Made by a program: the position numbers and the translations under genes. The notes beneath the pieces were generated by a model, which was given only the letters and a program-made list of their open reading frames with translations, searched no databases and was not told the origin of the DNA. A stretch of 29,266 nt of DNA from Chromera velia (lineage: Eukaryota > Sar > Chromeraceae), in assembly GCA_018398765.1 (NCBI GenBank), contig JAHBMJ010001148.1, positions 5,001 through 34,266 of the forward strand, in the 5' to 3' direction. Shown one piece after another: positions 17,765-29,266 of this stretch (its first letter is position 1; every line of letters begins with the position of its first letter).

Positions 17765-18894
17765 ATACATTTTAGACCCCAAAAATATAATGTACATATA
17801 AGTTAGATGATATCATGATAACTATAGATGATGGGTCTTCTTTGACGGATAAGACAGGAATGCAATAAGGCACAATAAGGCAAGGAGGAGCCCTAGCTGA
17901 TTGCTAAGCTGATTGATTGTATGATTGATTAGCCTAGATAAATGGTATTATAAACTAACGGTTACCAACCCAGCTCCTAGACCAGTTCCCAGCATGGCCG
18001 ATATATTGACTATATTCTAAGAGATCATTGGTTGTCATGTAATAGTTGATAAATGTGTATATAATGTATATGTATGTATATGCCAGTGTAAAGTACATTT
18101 AAAAAATAATGATCATCAACTTGGTACTCAATAGTCATCAACTTCATAAAAATTTGTATAAAATGCACGCGGAAACAAAAACTTCAAATTAGCTTGAATT
18201 TACCTTCAAAAACCTGACAAAAAAATAAATAAATTTGTTTTTTTCTTATTTAATGAAATTTATATGAGTGACCTATTCCCAGTTGGACTTGCCTAAGAAC
18301 TTGCGGCGTTACTTACGAATTCCTGAGGGCCTCTTATCCCTTTTTTAGAGCAACCACACCCGTTTTTTCATTTAAAAAAACAGGTTTCAAGTACAGAGTA
18401 TAGAGCTTATTCGAGCCAGAACAGTTCAGCCTGAAGAATATATATTCGTCTCTGAATGAGTATGTGAGTCCTTCTTAAAAGAAGTGGTATATGTTCACCC
18501 TATTTCTCTACTGCTTCTTCGTGCAAAGCAGTTCATGTTTGCATGAAAGCACCTGAAAAGAGAGTGTGAAGACAGAAAGACAAGGATAGACAAGGGTTCA
18601 GCCAGATAGACAAATCAATGCAGTCTGACTCAGCAAAACTCCTTTTCAAGTGGTGACCATCTGGTAATGATGGATCACTCAAGAGAATTTAATTCATTCT
18701 TCTCTTCGTTCTATCGCAAGTATTAGTAAATCTGGGAGTGCGACCCAGCGGCAGTACAGTAAGTAAGGGGTGCATGTTTCTGTGCCCTGACCCCGCTTAC
18801 AAGGTTTCTGCCTTCTCACGGATCAAGACGGTGTATGAACAATAAGTGTGTGGAGGAGAAGTAGTGAGTGAAGAAATTTCAAGAATGAAAAGAC
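17765..18894. other. AT-rich spacer between LTR element and satellite
   Basis: No coding signal on either strand. Contains short repeated words (GATTGATTG... near 17907-17930, GTATATGTATGTATATG near 18064-18082) and A/T homopolymers near 18220-18250. The last 200 bases are more GC-balanced and run directly into the first, diverged satellite unit. Confidence 0.55.
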
Positions 18895-21800
18895 ATATCC
18901 ACGCCTACGTCAGTTGAAAGGAAACTTCTTAGCAAAGTAAAAAGACCACCAATCATACCGCCACTCAACACCCAAAACAGCCCATATACACATATACACC
19001 CAAGCCCTCTCCTCCTTGCCTCACAATCGCTCTTCGACATCACCATCCGACGAATATTTGCACCCACAGGTACAGATCAGAGCTTGTCGGTACAGCCATC
19101 CACGTCTGCGTCAGTCAAAAGGAAACGACCCAGCAAAGTAAAAAGAATACCAATCATACCCCCACTCAAAACCCAAAACAGCCCACATATAAATACATAC
19201 CCAAGCCCTCCCTCCCTTACCTCGCAATCGCTCTTCGGCATGAGCACCCAACGAATATCTGCATGCATAAGTACAGATCGGAGCTTATCGGTACTGTAAC
19301 ACCCATCCATGTTTGCGTCAGTCGAAAGGAAACGACCCAGCAAAGTAAAAAGACCACCAATCATACCCCCACTTAAAACCCAAAACAGCCCACGTACACA
19401 TACATACCCAAGCCTTCCCTCCCGTACCTCATAATCGCCCTTCGGCATCAGCACCCAACGAATATCTGCACGCACAGGTATAGATCAGAGCTTGTCGATC
19501 CACCCATCCACGTCTGCGTCAGTCGAAAGGAAACGACCCAGCAAAGTAAAAAGACCACCAATCATACCCCTATTTAAAACCCAAAACAGCCTACATACAC
19601 ATACACACCTAAGCCCTCCCTCCCGTACCTCACAATCGCTCTTCGGCATCAGCACCCTACGAATATCTGCATGCACAGGTATAAATCAGAGCTTGTCGGT
19701 CCACCCATCTATGTCTGCGTCAGTCGAAAGGAAACGACCCAGCAAAGTAAAAAGACCACCAATCACACCCCCATTCAAGACCTAAAAGAGCCCATGTATA
19801 CATACATACCCAAGCCCTCCCTTCCTTACCTTGCAATCGCTCTTTAGCGTCAGCACCCGACGAATATCGGTACCCACAGGTACAGATCAGAGCCTGTCGG
19901 TACACCCATCCACGTCTGCGTCTGTCGAAAGGAAACGACCCAGCAAAGTAAAAAGACTACCAATCACACCCCCACTCAAAACCCAAAACAGCCCACAGAC
20001 ACGTACACACCCAAGCCCTCCCTCCCTTACCTCATAAACGCTCTTTGATATTAACACCCGACGAATATTTGCACCCACAGGTACAGATCAGAGCTTGTCG
20101 GTACACCCATCCACGTCTGCGTCAGTCGAAAGAAAACGACCCAGCAAAGTAAAAAGACCACCAATCACACCCCCACTCAAAACCCAAAACAGCCCACGTA
20201 CACATACATACCCAAGCCCTCCCTCCCATACCTCACAACCGCTCTTTGGCATCAGCACCCAACGAATATCTGCACGCACAGGTATAAATCAGAACTTGTC
20301 GGTGCATATATCCACGTCTGCGTCAGTCGAAAGAAAACGACCCAGCAAAGTAAAAAGACCACCAATCACACCCCCACTCAAGACCCAAAACAGCCCATAT
20401 ACATATACACACCCAAGCCTTCCCTCCCTTACCTCACAAATGCTCTTCGACACCACTACCCGACGAATATTTGCATGCACAGGTACAGATCAGAGCCTGT
20501 CAGTACACCCATCCACGTCTGCGTCAGTCGAAAAGAAACGAACCAGCAAAGTAAAAAGACTACCAATCACACCCCCATTCACACCCTAAAACAATCCATA
20601 TACACATACACACCCAAGCCCTCTTTCCCTTACCTCACAAACGCTCTTTGATATCACCACCTGACAAATATTTGCACGCACAGGTACAGATCAGAGCCTA
20701 TCGATACACCCATCCACGTCTGCGTCAGTCAAAAGGAAACGACCCAGCAAAGTAAAAAGACCACCAATCATTCCTCCACTCAAAACCCAAAACAGCCCAC
20801 AAACACACTCACACCCAAGCCCTCCTTCCCTTACCTCACAATCGCTTTTCGGCATCAGCACCCGACGAATATCAGCACCCACAGGTACAGATCAGAGCCT
20901 GTCGGTACACCCATCCACGTCTGCGTCAGTCGAAAGGAAATGACCCAGCAAAGTAAAAAGACTACCAATCATACCCCCACTCAAAACCTAAAACAGCCCA
21001 TATACACATATACACCCAAGCCCTCCCTCCCTTACCTCACAAACGCTCTTTGACATCACCATCCGACGAATATTAGCACGCACAGGTATAGATCAGAGCC
21101 TGTCGGTACACACATCCACGTCTGCGTCAGTCGAAAAGAAACGATCCAGCAAAGTAAAAAGACCACCAATCACACCCTTACTCAAAACCCAAAACAGCTC
21201 ACATACACATACACACCCAAGCCCTCCCTCCCTTACCTCGCAATTGCTCTTCAGCATCAGCACCCAACCAATATTTGCACGCACAGGTACAGATCAGAGC
21301 CTGTCGGTATACCCATCCACGTCTGCGTCAGTCGAAAGGAAACGACCCAGCAAAGTAAAAAGACTACCAATCACTCTCCCACTCAAAACCTAAAACAGCC
21401 CACATATACACTCACACCCAAGCCCTCCCTCTCTTACCTCACAATCGCTCTTCGGCATCAGCACCCAACGAATGTCAGCACCCACAGGTACAGATCAGAG
21501 CCTGTTGGTACACCCATCCCCGTCTGCGTCAGTCGAAAGGAAACGACCCAGCAAAGTAAAAAGACTACCAATCATACCCCCACTCAAAACCTAAAACAGC
21601 CCATATACACATACATATCCAAGCCTTCCCTCCCTTATCCCACAAACGCTCTTCGACATCACCATCCGACGAATATTTGCACGCACAGGTATAGATCAGA
21701 GCCTGTCAGTACACCCATCCACGTCTGCGTCAGTCGAAAAGAAACGATCCAGCAAAGTAAAAAGACTACCAATCACACCCTTACTCAAAACCCAAAACAG

Positions 21801-24800
21801 CTCACATACACATATATACCCACGCCCTCCCTCCCTTACCTCGCAATTGCTCTTCGGCATCAGCACCCAACCAATATCTGCACGCACAGGTATAGATCAG
21901 AGCCTGTCGGTACACCCATCCACGTCTGCGTCAGTCGAAAGGAAACGACCCAGCAAAGTAAAAAGACCACCAATCATACCCCCACTCAAACCCTAAAACA
22001 GCCTACATACATATACACACCCAAGCCGTCTCTCCCTTACCTCACAAACGCTTTTCAACATCACCATCCGACGAATATTTGCACGTACAGGTACAGATCA
22101 GAGCTTGTCGGTGCACCCATCCACGTCTGCATCAGTCAAAAGAAAACGACCCAGCAAAGTAAAAAGACTACCAATCATACCCCCACTCAAAACGCAAAAC
22201 AGCCCATATACACATACATACCCACGCCCTCCCCTCCTTGCCTCGCAATCACTCTTCGGCATGAGCACCAAACGAATATCTGCACACACAGGTACAGATT
22301 AGAGCTTATCGGTACACACAACGACCCAGCAAAGTAAAAAGACCACCAATCACACCCCCATTCAAGACCTAAGACAGCCCACATACACATATACATCCAA
22401 GCCCTCCCTTCTTTACCTCACAATCGCACTTCGGCACCAGCATCCGACGAATATTTGCACGAATAGATACAGATCAGAGCCTGTCGGTACTGTAACACCC
22501 ATCCACATCTGCGTCAGTCGAAAGGAAACGACCCAGCAAAGTAAAAAAACCACCAATCATACCTCCATTTAAGACCCAAAACAGCCCATGTATACATACA
22601 CACCCAAGCCCTCCCTCCTTTACCTCACAAATGCTCATCGACATCACTAGCCGACGAATATTTGCACGCACAGGTACAGATCAGAGCCTGTCGGTACACC
22701 CATCCACGTCTGCGTCAGTCGAAAAGAAACGACCCAGCAAAGTAAAAAGACCACCAATCATACCCCCACTCAAAATTTGAAATAGTCCATATATATATAC
22801 ATACCCAAGCCCTCCCTCCCTTACCTCACAAACGCTCTTTGATATCACCATCCGACGAATATTTGCACCCACAGGTACAGATCAGAGCCTGTTGGTACAC
22901 CCATCTACGTCTACGTCAGTCGAAAGGAAACGATCCAACAAAGTAAAAAGACTACCAATCATATCCCCACTTAAAATCCAAAACAGCCGATATACACACT
23001 CACACCCAAGCCCGCCGTCCCTTACCTCGCAATCGCTTTTCGGCATTAGCACCCAACCAATATCTGCACACACAGGTATAGATCAGAGCCTGTCGGTCCA
23101 CCTATCCACGTCTGCGTCAGTCGAAACGAAACGACCCAGCAAAGTAAAAAGACCACCAATCACACCCCCACTCAAACCCTAAAACAGCCTACATACATAT
23201 ACACACCCAAGCCCTCCCTCCCTTACCTCACAAATGCTCTTCAACATCACCATCCGACGAATATTTGCACGAACAGGTACAGATCAGAGCCTGTCGGTAC
23301 ACCCATCCACGTCTGCGTCAGTCGAAAGAAAACGACCCAGCAAAGTAAAAAGACCACCAATCACACCCCCACTCAAAACCCAAAACAGCCCATATATACA
23401 CTTACATCCAAGCCCTCCGTCCCTTACCTCGCAATTGCTCTTCGGCATCAGCACCCAACCAATATCTGTACGCACAAATACAGATCAGAGCCTGTTGGTA
23501 CACCTGTCCACGTCTGCGTCAGTCGAAAGAAAACGACCCAGCAAAGTAAAAAGACCACCAATCACACCCCCATTCAAGACCCAAAACAGCCCGCATACAC
23601 ACTCATATCCAAGCCCTCCCTCCCTTATCTCGCAATTGCTCTTCAGCATCACCACCGGACGAATATTTGCACGCACAGATACAGATCAGAGCCTGTCGGT
23701 ACACCCATCCACGTCTGCGTCAGTCGAAAGAAAACGACCCAGCAAAGTAAAAAGACCACCAATCACACCCCCACTTAAAACCTAAAACAGCCCACATACA
23801 CATACACACCCAAGCCCTCCCTCCCGTACCTCACAACCGCTCTTTAGCATCAGCACCCAACGAATATCTGCAAGCACAGGTATAAATCAGAACTTGTCAG
23901 TGCATATATCCACGTCTACGTCAGTCGAAAGGAAACGACCCAGCAAAGTAAAAAGACCACCAACCATACCTCCACTCAAACTTCAAAACAGCCCATATAT
24001 ACATAGATATCCAAGCCCTCTTTCCCTTACCTCGCAAACGCTTTTCGACATCACTACCCAACGAATGTTTGCACCCACAGGTACAAATCAGAGCCTGTCG
24101 GTACACCTATCCACGTCTGCGTCAGTCGAAAGGAAACGACCCAACAAAGTAAAAAGACCACCAATCACACCCCTACTCAAAACCTAAAGCAGCCCAGATA
24201 CACATATATACCCAAGCCCTCCCTCCCTTATCTTACAAACGCTCTTCGACATCATCACTCGACGAATATTTGCACGCACAGGTACAGATCAGAGCCTGTC
24301 GGTACACCCATGCATCCACGTCTGCATCAGTCGAAAGAAAACGACCCAGCAAAGTAAAAAGACTACCAATCATACCCCCACTCAAAACCCAAAACAGCCC
24401 ATATACACATACATACCCAGGCCCTCCCCTCTTTGCCTCACAATCGCTCTTCGGCATCAGCACCCAACCAATATCTGCACGCACAGGTACAGATCAGAGC
24501 TTGTCGGTACACCCATTCACGTCTGCTTCAGTTGAAAGGAAACGACCCAGCAAAGTAAAAAGACTACCAATCACACCCTCACTCAAAACCAAAAGTTGTT
24601 TAACACCCCACATACACACTTACACCCAAGCCCTCCCTCCTTTACCTCAAAATCGCTCTTCAACATCACCTGGTCCACCCGACGAATATCGGCACCCACA
24701 GGTACAGATCAGAGCCTGTCGCTACACCCATCCACGAATGCATCAGTCGAAAGGAAACGACCCAGCAAAGTAAAAAGACCACCAATCACACCTCGACTTA

Positions 24801-27800
24801 AAACCCAAAACAGCCCATATATACATACATACCCAAGCCCTCCCTTCCATGCCTCACAACCGCTCTTCGGCATCAGCACCCAACGAATATCTGCACGCAC
24901 AGGTATAAATCAGAACTTGTCGGTGCATATATCCACGTCTGCATCAGTCGAAAGGAAACGACCCAGCAAAGTAAAAAGACCACCAATCACACCCTCACTC
25001 AAAACCTAAGACAGCCCGCATATATACTCACACCCAAGCCCTCCGTCCCTTACCTCGCAATCGCTCTTCGGCATCAGCACCCAACCAATATCTGCACGCA
25101 CAGGTACAGATCAGAGCCTGTCGGTACACCTATCCACGTCTGCGTCAGTCGAAAGAAAACGACCCAACAAAGTAAAAAGACCACCAATCACACCCCCACT
25201 CAAAACCTAAAACAGCCCAGATACACATATATACCCAAGCCCTCCCTCCCTTATCTTACAAACGCTCTTCGACATCATCACTCGACGAATATTTGCACGC
25301 ACAGGTACAGATCAGAGCCTGTCGGTACACCCATCTATGTCTGCGTCAATCGAAAGAAAACAACCCAGCAAAGTAAAAAGACCACCAATCACATCCCCAC
25401 TTAAAACCTAAAACAACCTATATACACACTCATATCCAAGCCCTCCGTCCCTTACCTCGCAATCGCTCTTCGGCATCAGCACCCAATCAATATCTGCACG
25501 CACAGGTACAGATCAGAGCTTGTCGGTACACCCATTCATGTCTGCTTCAGTTGAAAGGAAACGACCCAGCAAAGTAAAAAGACTACCAATCACACCCCCA
25601 CTCAAAACCAAAAGTTGTTTAACACCCCACATACACACTTACACCCAAGCCCTCCCTCCTTTACCTCAGAATCGCTCTTCAACATCACCTGGTCCACCCG
25701 ACGAATATCGGCACCCACAGGTACAGATCAGAGCCTGTCACTACACCCATCCACGTCTGCGTCAGTCGAAAGGAAACGACCCAGCAAAGTAAAAAGACCA
25801 CCAATCACACCCCTACTTAAAACCCAAAACAGCCCATATATACATACACACCCAAGCCCTCCCTCCCATGCCTCACAACCGCTCTTCGGCATCAACACCC
25901 AACGAATATCTGCACGCACAGGTATAAATCAGAACTTGTCGGTGCATATATCCACGTCTGCGTCAGTCGAAAGGAAACGACCCAGCAAAGTAAAAAGCCT
26001 ACCAATCATACTCTCACTCAAAACCCAAAACAGCCCACATACACATATACATCCAACCCCTCCCTCCCTTACCTCGCAATCGCTCTTTGGCATCAGCACC
26101 TAACCAATATCTGCACGCACAGGTATAGATCAAAGCCTGTAGGTTCACCCATCCACGTCTGCGTCAGTTGAAAGGAAACGACCCAGCAAAGTAAAAAGAC
26201 CACCAATCACATCCCCACTTAAACCCTAAAACAGCCCATATACACATAGACACCCAAGCCCCCCCTCCCTTACCTCACAATCGCTTTTCGACATCACTAC
26301 CCAACGAATATTTGCACGCACAGGTACAGATCAGAGCCTGTCGGTACACCCATCCACGTCTGCGTCAGTCGAAAGGAAACGACCCAGCAAAGTAAAAAAA
26401 CCACCAATCATACCTCCATTCAAGACCTAAAACAGCCCATGTACACATACATACCCAAGCCCTCCCTCCTTTACCTCACAAACGCTCTTCGACATCACTA
26501 TCCGACGAATATTTGCACCCACAGGTACAGATCAGAGCCTGTCGGTATACCCATCCACGTCTGCGTCAGTCGAAAGAAAACGACCCAGCAAAGTAAAAAG
26601 ACCACCAATCATTCCTCCACTCAAAACCCAAAACAGCCCACATACACATATACACACCCAAGCCTTCCCTCCCTTACCTTACAAATGCTCTTTGATATCA
26701 CCACCCGACGAATATTTGCACCCACAGGTACAGATCAGAGCCTATCAGTACACCCATCTACGTCTGCGTCAGTCGAAAGAAAACGACCCAGCAAAGTAAA
26801 AAGACCACCAATCACACCCCCATTTAAAACCTAAAACAGCCCACATACACACTCACATCCAAGCCCTCCGTCCCTTACCTCGCAATTGCTTTTCGGCATC
26901 AGCACCCAACCAATATCTGTACGCACAGATACAGATCAAAGCCTATCAGTATACCCATCCACGTCTGCGTCAGTCGAAAGGAAACGACCCAGCAAAGTAA
27001 AAAGACCACCAATCATACCCCCACTCAAAACCAAAAGTTCTTTAACACCCCATATATATACTCACACCTAAGCCCTCCCTCCCTTACCTCACAATCGCTC
27101 TTCGGCATCAGCACCCAACGAATATCTGCAAGCACAGGTATAAATCAGAACTTGTCAGTGCATATATCCACGTCTACGTCAGTCGAAAGGAAACGACCCA
27201 GCAAAGTAAAAAGACCACCAATCACACCCCCATTCAAGACCTAAAAGAGCCCATATACACATAGACACCCAAGCCTTCCCTCCCTTACCTCGCAAACGCT
27301 CTTCGACATCACCATCCGACGAATGTTTGCACGCATATGTACAGATCAGAGCCTGTCAGTATACCCATCCACGTCTGCTTCAGTCAAAAGAAAACGACCC
27401 AACAAAGTAAAAAGACCACCAATCATACCCCCACTCAAAACCTAAAACAGCCCACATATACATATATACCCAAGCCCTCCCTCCCTTATCTTACAAACGC
27501 TCTTCGATATCACCACCCGACGAATATCTGCACGCACAGGGACAGATCAGAGCCTGTTGGTACACCCATCCACGTCTGCGTCAGTCGAAAGAAAACGACC
27601 TAGCAAAGTAAAAAGACCACCAATCACACCCCCACTCAAAACCAAAAGTTGTTTAACACCCCACATATATACTCACACCCAAGCCTTCCCTCCTTTACCT
27701 CAGAATCGTTCTTCGACATCACCTGGTCCACCCGATGAATATCGGCACCCACAGGTACAGATCAGAGCCTGTCGCTACACCCATCCACGTCTGCGTCAGT

Positions 27801-29266
27801 CGAAAAGAAACGACCCAGCAAAGTAAAAAGAATACCAATCACACCTCGACTTAAAACCCAAAACAGCCCATATATACATACATACCCAAGCCCTCCCTCC
27901 CATGCCTCACAACCGCTCTTCGGCATCAGTACCCAACGAATATCTGCACGCACAGATATAAATCAGAACTTGTCAGTGCATATATCCACGTCTGCATCAG
28001 TCGAAAGGAAATGACCCAGCAAAGTAAAAAGACCACCAATCATACCCCCACTCAAGACCTAAGACAGCCCATAAACACATACACACCCAAGCCCTCCCTC
28101 CCTTACCTCACAAACGCTCTTCAACATCAGCACCTAACCAATATCTGCACCCACAGGTACACATCAGAGCCTATCAGTACATCTATCCACGTCTGCGTCA
28201 GTCGAAAGGAAACGATCCAGCAAAGTAAAAAGCCTACCAATCATACTCTCACTCAAAACCCAAAACAGCCCATATATGCATACACATATACACCCAACCC
28301 CTCCCTCCTTTACCTCGCAATCGCTCTTTGGCATCAGCACCTAACCAATATCTGCACGTACAGGTATAGATCAAAGCCCGTGGGTCCACCCATCCACGTC
28401 TGCGTCAGTTGAAAGGAAACGACCCAGCAAAGTAAAAAGACCACCAATCACATCCCCACTTAAACCCTAAAACAGCCCATATACACATAGACACCCAAGC
28501 CCCCCCTCCCTTACCTCACAATCGTTTTTCGACATCACTACCCAACGAATATTTGCACGCACAGGTACAGATCAGAGCCTGTCGGTACACCCATCCACGT
28601 CTGCGTCAGTCGAAAGGAAACGACCCAACAAAGTAAAAAAACCACCAATCATACCCCCATTTAAGACCCAAAACAGCCCACGTACACATACATACCCAAG
28701 CCCTCCCTCCCTTACCTCACAAACGCTCTTCGACATCACTACCCGACGAATATTTGCACCCACAGGTACAGATCAGAGCCTGTCGGTATACCCATCCACG
28801 TCTGCATCAGTCAAAAGGAAACGACCCAGCAAAATAAATAGACTACCAATCATTCCTCCACTCAAAACCCAAAACAGCCCATATATATATACACACCCAA
28901 GCCTTCCCTCCCTTCCTTACCTTACAAATGCTCTTTGATATCACCACCCGACGAATATTTGCACCCACAGGTACAGATCAGAGCCTATCGGTACACCCAT
29001 CTACGTCTGCGTCAGTCGAAAGAAAACGACCCAGCAAAGTAAAAAGACCACCAATCACACCCCCACTTAAAACCTAAAACAGCCCACATACACACTCATA
29101 TCCAAGCCCTCCGTCCCTTACCTCGCAATTGCTCTTCGGCATCAGCACCCAATCAATATCTGTACGCACAGATACAGATCAGAGCCTGTCAGTATACCCA
29201 TCCACGTCTGCGTCAGTCGAAAGGAAACGACCCAGCAAAGTAAAAAGACCACCAATCACACCCCCA
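18895..29266. repeat. About 201-bp tandem satellite array (about 51 units, continues past the window)
   Basis: Units repeat every 201 bases, each with a conserved block around ACGACCCAGCAAAGTAAAAA, a variable CATATACACATACA segment, the CT tract CCAAGCCCTCCCTCCCTTAC, and a block ending CACAGGTACAGATCAGAGCC. The first unit (18895-19090) is the most diverged (AACTTCTTAGC in place of AACGACCCAGC), as expected at an array edge. Indels are few: +6 (TGTAAC) at 19295 and 22491, -26 near 22317, +4 near 24311, and +8/+6 in a subset of units. Because 201 is divisible by 3, short ORFs recur on both strands; they are not taken as genes. Satellites of this kind are often centromeric or heterochromatic, but nothing in the window shows the location. 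Confidence 0.95.
24200..29266. repeat. Higher-order (about five-unit, about 1.02 kb) organisation within the satellite
   Basis: Units are sorted by the block before the GTACAGATC core: type A (CGGCATCAGCACCCAACGAA), type B (CGACATCACCACCCGACGAA and close variants) and type C (with AGTTGTTTAACACC and CACCTGGTCCACCCGACGAA). By eye the order from 24.24 kb is BACAA, BACAA, BBBAA, BBCAAA, BBBA. Type C units begin near 24590, 25612 and 27645. The TTATCTTACAAACGC variant recurs at about 24232, 25252 and 27487. The stretch 26210-26890 matches 28451-29130 almost base for base. The left half of the array shows no such period. Confidence 0.7.

Noticed and set aside
19100-19140. Possible CENP-B-box-like word in the satellite (minus strand TTCGACTGACGCAGACG)
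   Set aside because: Matches only part of the TTCGNNNNANNCGGG core and lacks the final GGG; too weak to call.
22000-22000. CCCTAAA (telomere-like) words within some satellite units
   Set aside because: They occur singly, as one-base variants of the unit's CCCAAAAC segment, and are not tandem telomeric repeats.
18895-29266. CRISPR-like array
   Set aside because: The whole 201-bp unit repeats with no unique spacers, and the context is eukaryotic.

Overview
The window looks like nuclear DNA of a protist with spliceosomal introns. The first gene has five exons joined by four GT-AG introns with pyrimidine-rich acceptors. Its protein is a class I fructose-bisphosphate aldolase with a signal peptide followed by a transit-like stretch, as expected for an alga with a complex (secondary) plastid. 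Together with moderate GC, CT-rich introns, AT-rich spacers and abundant retroelements, this suggests a photosynthetic alveolate of the chromerid type (Chromera velia would be my first guess). The species is an inference and was not checked by any search.

Layout. 142-3316 (+): aldolase gene. 3317-5840: non-coding flank, CT/GA-rich and then AT-rich. About 5840-9140 (+): a 5'-truncated, decayed LINE (endonuclease remnant, reverse transcriptase, cysteine/histidine finger remnant) with many stops and frameshifts. 9886-11601 (-): the last three exons of an unrecognised intron-containing gene. 11924-12065: a dense GCATGC/TGCATGCA cluster upstream of that gene and of a gene on the other strand. 12412-14618 (+): a probable multi-exon gene with a DUF3472-like domain followed by a zinc-ribbon-like region, apparently interrupted by a one-base slip in a G run and by an in-frame TAG.

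15081-17759 (-): a structurally complete small LTR retroelement. It has two 291-bp LTRs (TG...CA, 9 differences), a 5-bp target-site duplication (CTTAC), a primer-binding site beginning TGGTAACAGAG directly after the 5' LTR, a purine-rich tract before the 3' LTR, and one uninterrupted 458-codon ORF. That ORF has no reverse transcriptase, protease or integrase, but a lysine-rich helix and a nine-cysteine C-terminus that I do not recognise. This is the strongest candidate for an undescribed system here: a non-autonomous LTR element carrying its own conserved-looking protein.

18895-29266: a 10.4-kb tandem satellite of about 201 bp per unit (roughly 51 units, running off the right edge). Its left-edge unit is diverged. 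From about 24.2 kb the units fall into an approximately five-unit (about 1.02 kb) higher-order pattern.

Apart from the aldolase, no pathway links the genes. The window is mostly a repeat-rich nuclear segment with one clear housekeeping gene, two hypothetical cellular genes, two retroelements of different classes and a satellite array.
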